This document shows, one piece after another, positions 17,392 to 25,934 of a DNA stretch of 43,223 nucleotides. The stretch covers positions 129,489-172,711 of the forward strand of contig DAGH01000025.1 of the NCBI GenBank assembly GCA_002495675.1. Direction: 5' to 3'. The translations under genes and the position numbers were made by a program. Source of the stretch: Euryarchaeota archaeon UBA182 (GTDB lineage: Archaea; Thermoplasmatota; Poseidoniia; Poseidoniales; Thalassarchaeaceae). The notes under the pieces were generated by a model. That model searched no databases and had not been told where the DNA came from. It was given only the letters and a program-made list of their open reading frames with translations. Position 1 is the stretch's first letter. Every line of letters begins with the position of its first letter.

Positions 17392-19092
17392 ATGTTTCCA
17401 CTAAATGACAACTTTGACGCCACGTCTTTAGATTCGCTCGAGCCAGTTTTCAATGAGCTCCTTTCGAGAGACGTGAAGTCTGTTAGTGATCTCGAGGTAT
17501 TCTTTTCTGACATCTCAGATATGGCCGAACATGTCTCGGAGGCTGGGGCGCGGCTCTACATAGGAATGACCTGTGACACAGAGAATGAGTTAAAACAGAC
17601 TAATTTCCTAAATTTTGTCGAGAATATCAGGCCAAGGATGTCAGAAGTCTCGAATAAGTTAGACCTAAAAATACTGAACCTTGATTTTCTTGAACAGTTA
17701 TCAGATCGATACAGTCTCATTTTGAGAAGTATGCGAAACTCAATTGAAATATTCCGTGAAGAGAACATCCCATTGTCAGTGGAATGCACAAAACTCTCAA
17801 CCGAATATCAGAAGATTATCGGTGCGATGACAGTCAATTTCGAGGGGATGGAATACACGCTTCCTCAGATGAGGCGCTTCTTGGAATCTAATGACAGGGA
17901 GACCAGACGGCTTGCTTGGGCATCTGTCCGGGAAAGGAGGATGAAGGACTCGTCTAGAATATCGGAAATACTCGATGAATTGATCGATAAAAGGAACAAG
18001 ATAGCACAGAACGCTGGTTTCAACAACTATGTTGAGTATGCGTTCAGGTCCATGGAGAGATTCGATTATAGTCCATCGGATTGCAGAGAATTTCACAAAT
18101 CTGTCGAGATTCATTGCATGCCTTTGATACATCAAATAAATCAGGACAGGTTGAGTGGATTTGGATTTGACAAACTCATGCCTTGGGACGTCAATGAGAA
18201 ATCAGGAGACTCTCCAGATGTTCAAGGTAGGCCAGCTCTCGCTCCATTTCAAGATGTTTCAGAGTTAGTCTCGCTAACATCTGAGGTTTTCCATGGGATG
18301 TCTGATGAATTAGGTGAAATGTTCGATAGGCTAGTAGATGGTGAAGTGCTAGATTTGGATAGCAGGAAAGGGAAAGCTCCCGGTGGCTACCAATACAACC
18401 TAGAGAAGACAGGATTACCCTTCATTTTCATGAATGCCTCAGGTCAACAAGGAGATGTCGAAACCATGATTCATGAGGCTGGACATGCCTTTCACAGCAT
18501 GTATTGCAGCCATCTGGGGTTGATACAAGAACGAAATTATCCGATTGAATTTGCTGAAGTAGCCTCGATGTCAATGGAATTACTCACACAGCCACATTGG
18601 GATGTCTTCTACAGTGATGAAGAAGATGTCCTAAGGGCAAGAAAAATGCATCTAGAGTCAGTTATCGGGTTGTTGGCTTGGATTTGCAGAGTGGATGCTT
18701 TCCAACATTGGATGTATGAAAATCCTAACCATTCGCATAAGGAGCGATCCGAGTATTGGTTAGAGTTGCGAAGTCGGTTTGGACCCAGAACCGACTGGAC
18801 TGGTTTCGAAGAGGATGAGGCGCTATTTTGGCAGACTCAGGGCCATCTATTTGGGGCTCCGTTCTATTACATTGAGTATGGCATTGCACAACTTGGTGCC
18901 CTACAAATTTGGGCCAAACATATAGATGATCCACAAACGGCGCTTTCCGATTACAAAAAAGCAATGATGCTTGGAAACACCCGAAATTTACCTGATCTTT
19001 TCGAGGCAGCCGACATAAAATTGAGCTTTGATGAGGAACACATCGGGAGGCTAGTCAACCACGTAAGTTCAGCTCTTGAGGCTAGTGGGTGA
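17392..19092 (+). CDS. M3-family oligoendopeptidase (PepF-like)
   Basis: Cytoplasmic zinc peptidase that cuts oligopeptides, probably finishing peptide degradation. The zinc site is MIHEAGHAFHSMY (H361, E362, H365), followed by the third-ligand helix FAEVASMSMELL about 25 residues later. The 566-residue length, the GGYQYNLEKTGLPFIFMNASG segment before the zinc helix and the FWQTQGHLFGAPFYYIEYGIAQLGAL block with its Tyr residues match oligoendopeptidase F. No signal peptide is present. ATG 17392 follows GAGGG seven to eight bases upstream, within and after the stop of the zinc-finger gene. The gene is convergent with radA, leaving only 8 bases between their ends. Confidence 0.93.
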   Translation: MFPLNDNFDATSLDSLEPVFNELLSRDVKSVSDLEVFFSDISDMAEHVSEAGARLYIGMTCDTENELKQTNFLNFVENIRPRMSEVSNKLDLKILNLDFLEQLSDRYSLILRSMRNSIEIFREENIPLSVECTKLSTEYQKIIGAMTVNFEGMEYTLPQMRRFLESNDRETRRLAWASVRERRMKDSSRISEILDELIDKRNKIAQNAGFNNYVEYAFRSMERFDYSPSDCREFHKSVEIHCMPLIHQINQDRLSGFGFDKLMPWDVNEKSGDSPDVQGRPALAPFQDVSELVSLTSEVFHGMSDELGEMFDRLVDGEVLDLDSRKGKAPGGYQYNLEKTGLPFIFMNASGQQGDVETMIHEAGHAFHSMYCSHLGLIQERNYPIEFAEVASMSMELLTQPHWDVFYSDEEDVLRARKMHLESVIGLLAWICRVDAFQHWMYENPNHSHKERSEYWLELRSRFGPRTDWTGFEEDEALFWQTQGHLFGAPFYYIEYGIAQLGALQIWAKHIDDPQTALSDYKKAMMLGNTRNLPDLFEAADIKLSFDEEHIGRLVNHVSSALEASG

Positions 19093-19100
19093 TTTGGGCT

Positions 19101-20102
19101 TCATTCCCTTATTCCTTCTGCGGTTACGGAAAAGACAGCTTCTCCTTCTGGTAGGTTAGGGCTATCAATCAATCTAGCTATCCTTCGACCTCCCTTCGAC
19201 TTCCTCAGATACAATCTAAATGTGCTCGCGTGGCCTACGATGTGGCCTCCTATTGGCTTGGTGGGATCCCCCCACATTGCATCTGGTCTAGAGTGGACCT
19301 GGTTTGTGACCAATACGAGTGCATTATTTACGTCAGATAATTGCTTGAGTTCCTTGAGGTGTTTGTTGAGTTTTTGTTGTCTGTCTGCAAGCATCCCACG
19401 ACCAACGTATTCAGCTCTAAAGTGACTGGTTAGAGAGTCTACGATTACTAACTTCACATCTATGTTCTTGGACATCCGCTTGATCTCGTCGACTAGCAAC
19501 ATTTGGTGTGCAGAATTGTAAGCCCTTGCCACGTGAATTCGGTCTAAAACAGCATTGGGATCTAGTCCCACTCCCTCTGCCATCTGAGCTATTCTCTCAG
19601 GCCTGAAAGTGTCTTCTGTATCGATGTAGAACACCTCCCCATCGAATCCACCTTGAGACAAGGGAAGTATCGTGTTTACCGCTAGTTGGTGTCCTACCTG
19701 TGTCTTTCCGCTTCCGAACTCTCCGAATACCTCTACAATAGCTTGAGTCTCGAATCCACCTCCCAGCAACTCATCCAGTGCTGATGATCCCGAGGTTAAT
19801 TTCTGAACCTCTGATCTTCTTTCCAACAGCGAAACCCCACTCACGAAACCTCCAACGTTAGCCATTTTCTTTGCGCCCGCTATTATCTTGGAAGCCACTG
19901 CCTCTCCAAGTTCAGCTTGATCCCCGAGTTCCTTGGGACTCATCACAGCAATTGTCATCAATTCATCAAATCCAGCTTCCCTCAATTTTTCAGCGGTCGC
20001 TGGCCCTACGCCAGGAAGGTCCTCGATTTTGGGTTCTTCTTCCTCTGCATCTATGACTATCTCTTCTTCACTGATTTCTTGGGTGGTCTTCTTTGCAGGC
20101 AT
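19101..20102 (-). CDS. radA: DNA repair and recombination protein RadA
   Basis: Archaeal RecA/Rad51 recombinase that forms filaments on single-stranded DNA and drives strand exchange. It starts MPAKKTTQEI with an acidic linker, then a helix-hairpin-helix domain (DLPGVGPATAEKLREAGF). The ATPase core follows: Walker A GEFGSGKTQ (about 127-135), the FYIDTEDTFRPERI block, Walker B VKLVIVDSLTSHFR, and the C-terminal TNQVHSRPDAMWGDPTKPIGGH. The length, 333 residues, is as expected. The frame extends upstream to 20162, but ATG 20102 gives the conserved N-terminus and has a TATA-like element about 25 bases upstream, consistent with leaderless transcription. The tRNA gene lies 134 bases upstream on the same strand. 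Confidence 0.97.
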   Translation of the reverse strand: MPAKKTTQEISEEEIVIDAEEEEPKIEDLPGVGPATAEKLREAGFDELMTIAVMSPKELGDQAELGEAVASKIIAGAKKMANVGGFVSGVSLLERRSEVQKLTSGSSALDELLGGGFETQAIVEVFGEFGSGKTQVGHQLAVNTILPLSQGGFDGEVFYIDTEDTFRPERIAQMAEGVGLDPNAVLDRIHVARAYNSAHQMLLVDEIKRMSKNIDVKLVIVDSLTSHFRAEYVGRGMLADRQQKLNKHLKELKQLSDVNNALVLVTNQVHSRPDAMWGDPTKPIGGHIVGHASTFRLYLRKSKGGRRIARLIDSPNLPEGEAVFSVTAEGIRE

Positions 20103-20121
20103 GTTGCTACTTAGATGTCGA

Positions 20122-20134
20122 AGGTATATCAAGT
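20122..20134 (-). promoter_or_regulatory. TATA-like promoter element of radA
   Basis: Read on the minus strand this is CTTGATATACCTT, centred about 25 bases before ATG 20102. That is the distance expected for an archaeal TATA box driving a leaderless mRNA. The call rests on position and AT-rich content only. Confidence 0.45.
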
Positions 20135-20223
20135 AAGCATTGACCCCAATACTTATTTTCAAGTTTATTTCTTTTACAACAAAGCCTCTATTCCCTCTTT
20201 TTTCACTTTCATTTTATCTTCAG

Positions 20224-20236
20224 CAAAAATTGGAAG
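20224..20236 (-). terminator. T-rich terminator after tRNA-Met
   Basis: The minus strand reads CTTCCAATTTTTGC directly after the tRNA 3' CCA. A run of five T is a typical archaeal termination signal. The run is short and the call tentative. Confidence 0.35.
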
Positions 20237-20314
20237 TGGTAGCGGATGGTGGATTTGAACCACCGGTCTCCGGGTTATGAGCCCGACGAGATAACCTGAC
20301 TACTCCAACCCGCT
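20237..20314 (-). tRNA. Initiator tRNA-Met (CAT anticodon), CCA encoded
   Basis: The minus strand folds as a standard cloverleaf without intron. Acceptor stem AGCGGGT pairs with ATCCGCT; the loop CTCATAA carries anticodon CAU; the T arm contains GGTTCAAATCC. Two initiator hallmarks are visible: an A1:U72 pair at the acceptor end, as in archaeal and eukaryotic initiators, and three G:C pairs at the bottom of the anticodon stem (GGG 29-31 with CCC 39-41). The discriminator is A, and CCA follows it directly in the genome (20239-20237), so CCA is encoded. Mature body 20240-20314, 75 bases. Confidence 0.95.
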
Positions 20315-20331
20315 AGCGTGCCCGGGTAGGA

Positions 20332-20345
20332 TCGATTATTTGAAG
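20332..20345 (-). promoter_or_regulatory. TATA-like element upstream of tRNA-Met
   Basis: On the minus strand CTTCAAATAATCG lies about 20-30 bases before the tRNA 5' end, a usual place for an archaeal TATA box. The 96-base gap 20315-20410 must also hold the divergent dihydroorotase promoter, for which I see an AT-rich stretch (CATTAATTCCC) but no clear box. Confidence 0.4.
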
Positions 20346-20410
20346 CGAGCGGGAAGCATTAATTCCCAATTCTACGTAAAGCATACTGTGAGGCTTCTGC
20401 TTGGACTAGG

Positions 20411-21775
20411 ATGTGGCGTATCATGAAAGGGAATATGCTAATCCAAAATGGAACAATGTACCTCCAGAAAAAGGCGGAGATCGGAGACCTTAGAATAAAG
20501 TCTGGCGTCATTAGCACCATAGCAACAGGGGGTGGATTAGAGCCTAATGGGGAAGAGGTCGTGATAGACGCAACCGGCCTCCATCTCTTACCTGGTGCAA
20601 TTGATCCACATGTCCATTTCAGGGATCCTGGTCAACCCGAGAAAGAGGATCTGGAGTCTGGTAGTAGGGCAGCTGCCTCGGGCGGCATTACTTCATTTCT
20701 TGACATGCCGAACAATATTCCAAATGCAATAGATAGAACAACCATCCAGAATAAACTCGATATTGCGGCCAAGAAATGTGTCACTCATCATGGGTTCTTC
20801 GTCGGGGCCACGAGAGGAAACCTGGCTGATATCCAAAGCGTAGAGGGAATGACCGGGGTTTGTGGCATCAAGATTTTCATGGGAAGCAGCACAGGAGATC
20901 TGCTAGTTCACGAACAGGGGGATCTAGAGAGAATTTTCTCGAATACTGGTGGAATAATTGCTGTACATGCAGAGGATGAGAACAGGTTGCAGGAGCGGCG
21001 AAGTCATTTCGAGGAAAGGACGGATATTGCTGCCCATGCAGAGTATAGGGATACTGAGTGTGCAATGATTGCTACCAAGAGGGCTGTGTCACTCGCAAAG
21101 GAGCATGAACATCGCCTTCACATCGTGCATCTCACCAGTGCAGAGGAGGCAAACTGGCTACCCTCTAGAAAGGGGGATTTGGTTACCACAGAAGTATGTG
21201 TTCAACACCTCACATTTGATGATCGGAACATGGAAGAGCTCGGAACTAGGGGTTTAGTGAATCCTCCAATTCGATATGAGGAGGACAAGGAGGCCCTGTG
21301 GAGGCGCCTCCATGACGGTACGATCGATTGTGTGGTCACGGACCATGCCCCTCACAGCCTTGAATCAAAGTCTGTCGGTTATCCTGGTTCTCCAGCAGGT
21401 ATGCCTGGCGTTGAGACATCCCTTCCTCTGATGTTGACCCATGCTATGAATGGAAGATGCAAGGTTAGGGATGTTGTAAAGTGGATGTCTGAAGGGCCCG
21501 CTAAGGTCTACGGTATGAAAAATAAGGGTTCGCTGATAGAGGGCAATGATGGAGACCTAGCCATAGTTGATCTTGACAATTGGAGAATCGCCAGTGACTC
21601 AGAGACATGGACCAGGGTCGGCTGGACACCATATGATGGGATGAGGTTGACTGGTTGGCCCTCGTTTACGGTTGTTGACGGCGAAATTATTCATTTGAGG
21701 GAATCTAGTGATACCCTGAAGGGCCAATCCATCGGCTTGCCCGGGGCGTCTGGAAGGGCACTTACGTTTTCGTGA
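20411..21775 (+). CDS. pyrC: Dihydroorotase (class I)
   Basis: Zinc amidohydrolase that cyclises N-carbamoyl-aspartate to dihydroorotate in pyrimidine synthesis. Zinc ligands H67 and H69 sit in DPHVHFRDPG. The candidate carbamylated lysine is in CGIKIFMGSSTG, further His ligands are in IAVHAEDEN and HIVHLTSAE, and the late Asp is in VTDHAPHSLESK. FLDMPNN and the GMPGVETSLPL turn are typical of class I dihydroorotase and separate it from hydantoinase. Length 454 is normal. Starts ATG 20411, 20423 and 20435 are all plausible; no ribosome binding site decides. It is divergent from the tRNA/radA pair and convergent with the beta-propeller gene, with 3 bases between ends. Confidence 0.94.
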   Translation: MWRIMKGNMLIQNGTMYLQKKAEIGDLRIKSGVISTIATGGGLEPNGEEVVIDATGLHLLPGAIDPHVHFRDPGQPEKEDLESGSRAAASGGITSFLDMPNNIPNAIDRTTIQNKLDIAAKKCVTHHGFFVGATRGNLADIQSVEGMTGVCGIKIFMGSSTGDLLVHEQGDLERIFSNTGGIIAVHAEDENRLQERRSHFEERTDIAAHAEYRDTECAMIATKRAVSLAKEHEHRLHIVHLTSAEEANWLPSRKGDLVTTEVCVQHLTFDDRNMEELGTRGLVNPPIRYEEDKEALWRRLHDGTIDCVVTDHAPHSLESKSVGYPGSPAGMPGVETSLPLMLTHAMNGRCKVRDVVKWMSEGPAKVYGMKNKGSLIEGNDGDLAIVDLDNWRIASDSETWTRVGWTPYDGMRLTGWPSFTVVDGEIIHLRESSDTLKGQSIGLPGASGRALTFS

Positions 21776-21778
21776 GAC

Positions 21779-24124
21779 TCAGTCAACACAACCAGTGGCA
21801 CCCTCATCATTATCATTGCAATTATGACCTTCGGATTCCATATCTTCAGACTCTGTTGAGTCCTGGCCAAAGGGTCGCTCTTGTCCAGGTATCTCAAGAA
21901 TCTCAGTGACCACAAGGTCCTCGGTGTCATGCACGGAGATTCCTAAAGCCGAGAATGCATAAACAAAATCTCCCATGAAAATAGATCTGCGTATACTAGT
22001 AGAATAACTATGCCACCAGCTTGTATCCCCGTCCTCTTTATTGTAGAATGATGAGTGATCGATCTCGCCATGACCGCTCAGGGTTTTGTTCTCTATGTCT
22101 ACGTCGACCAACATCAACTTGGAGACGTACTCATAGCCCGAGTATCCGGATTCGTCGTATAAGTATCGGTAAGTGGATAGTGGAACTGCGAGAATGGAAT
22201 CAGGTGACCAATAGGTGAATGCCTTGTGCTCGTAGGTTGCCTCAGACCAGGACCATGTCCACCCGCAGTGCCTCACATCCTCGCAGCGGCTGTCAGTGTA
22301 AGCCGGAGTTAGCTTCATTGAATCGGCCAAAGTTGGAGTGGAAGGATCACTCACATCGAACAGGGAGACTTGCGTCGTCGACCAATCTAGTCCCAAGCCC
22401 CCAACACCGGGTCCGATACCGATGGTCAACAGCGTGTTTTCGTCGACCGGGTGAACGTATGTTGAGACGCCCGGGACCTCCAATTCACCGAGAATGACTG
22501 GGTTAAATGGGTCTGAGAGGTCAAGTACCCAGAGTGGATCAATCATCTCGAAGGTGACTAGATACCCCCTATCTCCGATGAACCTCGCACTCCAAATCCT
22601 CTCACCATCCGCTATGTTATCGATCAAGCCGGCCTGTGCCAAGTTTCCAGATTCATCTGGTATGAGTATCGTGACCCGATTGGAGGGCCCTGAAAAGGAG
22701 TTCGAGCCAGTTTCTTGATCGATTTGATCGGTCATCCACCACCTCCCCCATACATCTGTTGTTGATGCGACTCTAATCGCCCCATCATGCTCCGAAATGG
22801 AGAACTGATCTTGGACGGTTCCGAGGACCCTCCCGGATGCTAGGTACGTGGTTGACCCAGGGTCGGAAATATCGAACACATGGATATTTGTGGCGTCTTC
22901 ATAATCATCATTGCCCCAGAACCACCACCAATCATTCGTAGGCTCTGCGAAAACCAATGCGTTCTGGGACGAATAGACATTAGCCCATGATGATCCAATG
23001 TGATCCACTTCCATGATCATGTTATGATTCGTCAGATCCATCGTCGCGATTGTCAGGAATCCTCTCGCGACACTGTCAGAGGATGCTGAGTACTCGACGC
23101 ACTCCTCTTCAGAATATGGCAGTGTCACGACTGATCCCTGATCAGTCATGACGTATCTCATCGGAACAAAGTCTTCCAGAGATAGGGACAAAATTCTATC
23201 TCGATTGATCGAGAAAGTCTCCAGTAAGGATCTGTTCCAAATCTCCATCTTTTGGTTCTCGTCATCAAGGTTCCAATATTCACTTGGCAGGTCAGGATAA
23301 TAATTCAATCCCTGGATGTTGCTACTATAGTGAGTAATGCTTCTGACCGTGCCGTCCACCAGTCGGGCTGTGTTGTAATTTCCCTCAAAATAAATGTCAT
23401 GTTTGACCAGAGGGCTTTGTTTATTCTGAATATCTATTACAGAATATTTGACCAAACTCGTCCTAAAGTACTCATAGGTGTAAATCTCACCGTAGCTTTC
23501 GTGGCTTACCTCCGTGACCAATAACTCTCTGAGTGGATGGTCCCGATCCAAATCAGTCCCATAAACCGAGGAAGCCACTACGATTGTGTCCCCCTCGAGC
23601 ATCATCGATAGGGGAGATCCCTCTATCTCCAAGGTACTGATCAAATCTATCTGACCGAACTCTGGTATGCTCATGACCAATAGAAGATTGCCGTTGAGCA
23701 TGTACGTGTGGGTACCGTCTGTTTTGAGGAAATCAGCCTCGTCTACTCCCGTTTCTTGATTGTTGGTGCCCGAAAATTGGTCACCACTGGGAGTGCCCTC
23801 TTGTGGCGTTGTGGTGGCGCCTGCATCAGTCTCGGCAAACGCCACGTCATCGATAAATCGGAACCATGGTTCTATCCAATGATTGTATGATTGTTGGTCA
23901 AGCATTGTGATCATCTCGTCCATGAGATTTTGCTGGAGTGTCATTAGTAGACGGTCGCAATCATCAAAATTCTCCAATACGGCACTTGTTCTGGTCCTAT
24001 CCGGCAATTCCAATCTGGGATAGTCTTCAGAGCCCGACTCATCGGCTTCATTCGAGTCCACCGTGGATATGCAGCCCTGTAGAACCAGTGCGAGTACTAT
24101 GAATAGGGTAGCATGCTTGTTCAT
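21779..24124 (-). CDS. Exported beta-propeller lipoprotein
   Basis: A 781-residue extracellular protein of the beta-propeller family described in archaea and some bacteria (Pfam Beta_propel type). The N-terminus NKHATLFIVLALVLQGCIS is a lipoprotein signal with lipobox LQGC and lipidated Cys18. A Ser/Glu/Asp-rich spacer follows. The family hallmark is FSGTNNQETGVDEADFLKTDG near residue 115. After it come repeated blade elements such as THTYMLNGNLLLVMSIP, VHVFDISDPGSTTYLASGRV, LWVLDLSDPFNPVILGEL and VSLFDVSDPSTPTLADS. The function is unknown; binding rather than catalysis is expected. A TATA-like GGTATATTG lies about 40 bases upstream of the ATG on the opposite reading. Confidence 0.9.
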   Translation of the reverse strand: MNKHATLFIVLALVLQGCISTVDSNEADESGSEDYPRLELPDRTRTSAVLENFDDCDRLLMTLQQNLMDEMITMLDQQSYNHWIEPWFRFIDDVAFAETDAGATTTPQEGTPSGDQFSGTNNQETGVDEADFLKTDGTHTYMLNGNLLLVMSIPEFGQIDLISTLEIEGSPLSMMLEGDTIVVASSVYGTDLDRDHPLRELLVTEVSHESYGEIYTYEYFRTSLVKYSVIDIQNKQSPLVKHDIYFEGNYNTARLVDGTVRSITHYSSNIQGLNYYPDLPSEYWNLDDENQKMEIWNRSLLETFSINRDRILSLSLEDFVPMRYVMTDQGSVVTLPYSEEECVEYSASSDSVARGFLTIATMDLTNHNMIMEVDHIGSSWANVYSSQNALVFAEPTNDWWWFWGNDDYEDATNIHVFDISDPGSTTYLASGRVLGTVQDQFSISEHDGAIRVASTTDVWGRWWMTDQIDQETGSNSFSGPSNRVTILIPDESGNLAQAGLIDNIADGERIWSARFIGDRGYLVTFEMIDPLWVLDLSDPFNPVILGELEVPGVSTYVHPVDENTLLTIGIGPGVGGLGLDWSTTQVSLFDVSDPSTPTLADSMKLTPAYTDSRCEDVRHCGWTWSWSEATYEHKAFTYWSPDSILAVPLSTYRYLYDESGYSGYEYVSKLMLVDVDIENKTLSGHGEIDHSSFYNKEDGDTSWWHSYSTSIRRSIFMGDFVYAFSALGISVHDTEDLVVTEILEIPGQERPFGQDSTESEDMESEGHNCNDNDEGATGCVD

Positions 24125-24161
24125 CGGAGTACGCTAACAAGTTTGAAGATATGAACACCGT

Positions 24162-24171
24162 GGTATATTGA
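24162..24171 (-). promoter_or_regulatory. TATA-like element of the beta-propeller gene
   Basis: The minus strand reads CAATATACCA, about 40 bases before ATG 24124. This would place transcription start roughly 15 bases before the ATG. It is based on composition and distance only. Confidence 0.35.
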
Positions 24172-24231
24172 TTTGACATTCGGAATTACTTTCTTTTTTG
24201 TAAAACGAACTCACCCCCAGCAAAGGAACCC

Positions 24232-24250
24232 GTTTAGACAATTGTCAAAC
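24232..24250 (+). repeat. Palindrome GTTTAGACAATTGTCAAAC, candidate operator
   Basis: The centre GACAATTGTC is a perfect 10-base palindrome, flanked by GTTT and AAAC with a one-base offset. It lies about 60 bases before GTG 24310 in the divergent region between the beta-propeller and peptidase genes. That is where a dimeric regulator would bind. No regulator can be assigned. Confidence 0.4.
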
Positions 24251-24309
24251 ATTAGTTTACGGACGTTTTACCAACTCTAGACCCCTCAGGGTGGGTAGGG
24301 GGCCTCTAG

Positions 24310-25326
24310 GTGGCAGTTGACGATAGGGTGGAGTTCACTGATGAGGAGTTGCTCATCTCGGCAAGAACGGTGGTTAGATCTTGCCTAGAGGTCAGAGAAC
24401 ATGAAAATGTCCTTATTGTGACTGACACAGAGACAACGAAAATCGCTAGAGCGATATACGAAGCCTCCTCTGAGGCTACAACCCGAGTTTTGTTGATGAT
24501 GATGCCGGAGCTAGACGAAAAGGGGATGGAACCCCCCACACCAGTTGCAGACCTCATGAGAAGGCAGGACGTTATTTTCCTGCTCACGACAAAGTCAATG
24601 ACGCATACAAGGGCAAGGGCGAATGCCTCCAAAGAAGGCGCTAGGATAGCGTCTATACCTGGTGTTTCAGAGGAGTCTTTTGCAATCGGGGGCTTCACAG
24701 CAGACCACAATGTCATGGCAACAGAGATTTCCAGTCTGAGTTCTAAACTACGTAGGGTTCGAGAAGTAAGGATATCCACGGGTCTAGGTACGGATCTTCG
24801 GTTCCAACCTGGGAGTCGGTGGATTCTAGAGGACACTGGAATATGTACACGTCCCGGGCAAGTGACAAACCTACCCGCTGGGAGGGTTTTCGTGATGCCC
24901 AAGGAAGGAACAGCACAAGGCAAAATAGTGCTTGATGGTTCTTGGGAGGGGCATACACTCGGTGACCCTGTCCAACTAACCATCAGAGATGGATTGTTGT
25001 CCTCTGCATCAGGAGACAAAATGTCCGCAGATATTGAGTCGTTTTTCGAGCAATCCGCAGAGGCTATGCGTAGTGGAAAAGGTCACTTGGTTCGAACCTT
25101 TTCTGAATTCAGTTTTGGAATGAATCCTAGGGCAAAGAAAGGTCTGGGGCTTTTGGAGGACCAATGTTGGCGGGGGGGTGCAATGTTTGCATTTGGGAAC
25201 AACACTGTACTGGGTGGAACGGCCAGTGTCCACACGAATGTCAGGGGGCTAATGACAAAGCCTACCGTCGAAATTGATGGCAAGCCATTGATGATCGAAG
25301 GGAAATACACTCCGAGGTCAATATGA
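24310..25326 (+). CDS. M29-like aminopeptidase (COG2309 family)
   Basis: Resembles thermophilic aminopeptidase T/AmpS (family M29) and the related archaeal leucyl aminopeptidases. The Rossmann-like N-terminal half has ENVLIVTDTETTKIARAI and FLLTTKSMTHTRAR. The C-terminal metal half shows SEFSFGMNPRAKKGLGLLED, then AMFAFGNNT and GGTASVHTNVRG. In M29 enzymes Glu, His and an H-x-D pair bind the two metals. Here the last pair reads H-T-N, so one Asp ligand may be replaced. Only a GTG start (24310) is available with full length. The stop overlaps the start of the next gene as ATGA, so the two are translationally coupled. Peptidase activity is inferred. Confidence 0.8.
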   Translation: MAVDDRVEFTDEELLISARTVVRSCLEVREHENVLIVTDTETTKIARAIYEASSEATTRVLLMMMPELDEKGMEPPTPVADLMRRQDVIFLLTTKSMTHTRARANASKEGARIASIPGVSEESFAIGGFTADHNVMATEISSLSSKLRRVREVRISTGLGTDLRFQPGSRWILEDTGICTRPGQVTNLPAGRVFVMPKEGTAQGKIVLDGSWEGHTLGDPVQLTIRDGLLSSASGDKMSADIESFFEQSAEAMRSGKGHLVRTFSEFSFGMNPRAKKGLGLLEDQCWRGGAMFAFGNNTVLGGTASVHTNVRGLMTKPTVEIDGKPLMIEGKYTPRSI

Positions 25327-25934
25327 TGAGGGCCCTTCTATGGCTCAACGCTGACGGCCCCTCAGATGCATTGATCGCTCAACTACTCGATGGGGCAGAC
25401 ATTGTCGTGGGCGTGGATGGAGGTTCCGACAGAGCGGTGGGTTCTGGATTTGAAATCGACATGATTATCGGAGATATGGACTCAGTGGGGCTACAGGACT
25501 CAGCGGCCGCAAGGATACTGTTGGAGGATCAGCAGTCGAGCGACCTGGCAAAAGCGATTGAATACTTGTGCGGCAAGGGGTACAAGGAATTCGATGTGGT
25601 TGGTATTGAAGGCGGGCTGGAGTCACACCAATTGGGAATCTGGGGGGCCTTGGCCGAAGTACCGGGTGATGTGGGCATCAGACTCCACTCAGATAGGTCG
25701 GAGATCCACAGAATCAGTCCTGAACGTGGTCAGACTCTTGTCGAAGTTCCTATTGGCTCCGTGTTCTCGGTCTTCGCTTTGGAGAACTGCGATTCAGTGA
25801 CCGTAATTGGGGGGAAATGGGGCCTGAACGATGAGGTTCTCAGGCTATCGACAAAGGGTCTTCACAATATCGCGGAGACATCGCCATTATCATTCTCCAG
25901 CGATGGGGTCCTCGTTGCCATCATCAACAGGTGA
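25323..25934 (+). CDS. Thiamine pyrophosphokinase-like protein
   Basis: Thiamine pyrophosphokinase moves pyrophosphate from ATP to thiamine. The nucleotide and metal region is well kept: VVGVDGGSDRAVGSGFEID, then MIIGDMDSVG, and DQQSSDLAKAIEYL matching the family D-x-x-S-T-D-x-x-K-A. The thiamine-site motif, usually GGRxDHxLAN, reads GGLESHQLG, so the Arg and Asp are lost while His stays. The C-terminal beta domain (GSVFSVFALENCDSVTVIGGKW, SNIA-like HNIAETSPLSF) is present. Length 203 is normal. It starts at the ATGA overlap with the peptidase gene and its end overlaps the convergent AI-2E family gene by 45 bases. Substrate specificity could differ from thiamine. Confidence 0.82.
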   Translation: MMRALLWLNADGPSDALIAQLLDGADIVVGVDGGSDRAVGSGFEIDMIIGDMDSVGLQDSAAARILLEDQQSSDLAKAIEYLCGKGYKEFDVVGIEGGLESHQLGIWGALAEVPGDVGIRLHSDRSEIHRISPERGQTLVEVPIGSVFSVFALENCDSVTVIGGKWGLNDEVLRLSTKGLHNIAETSPLSFSSDGVLVAIINR

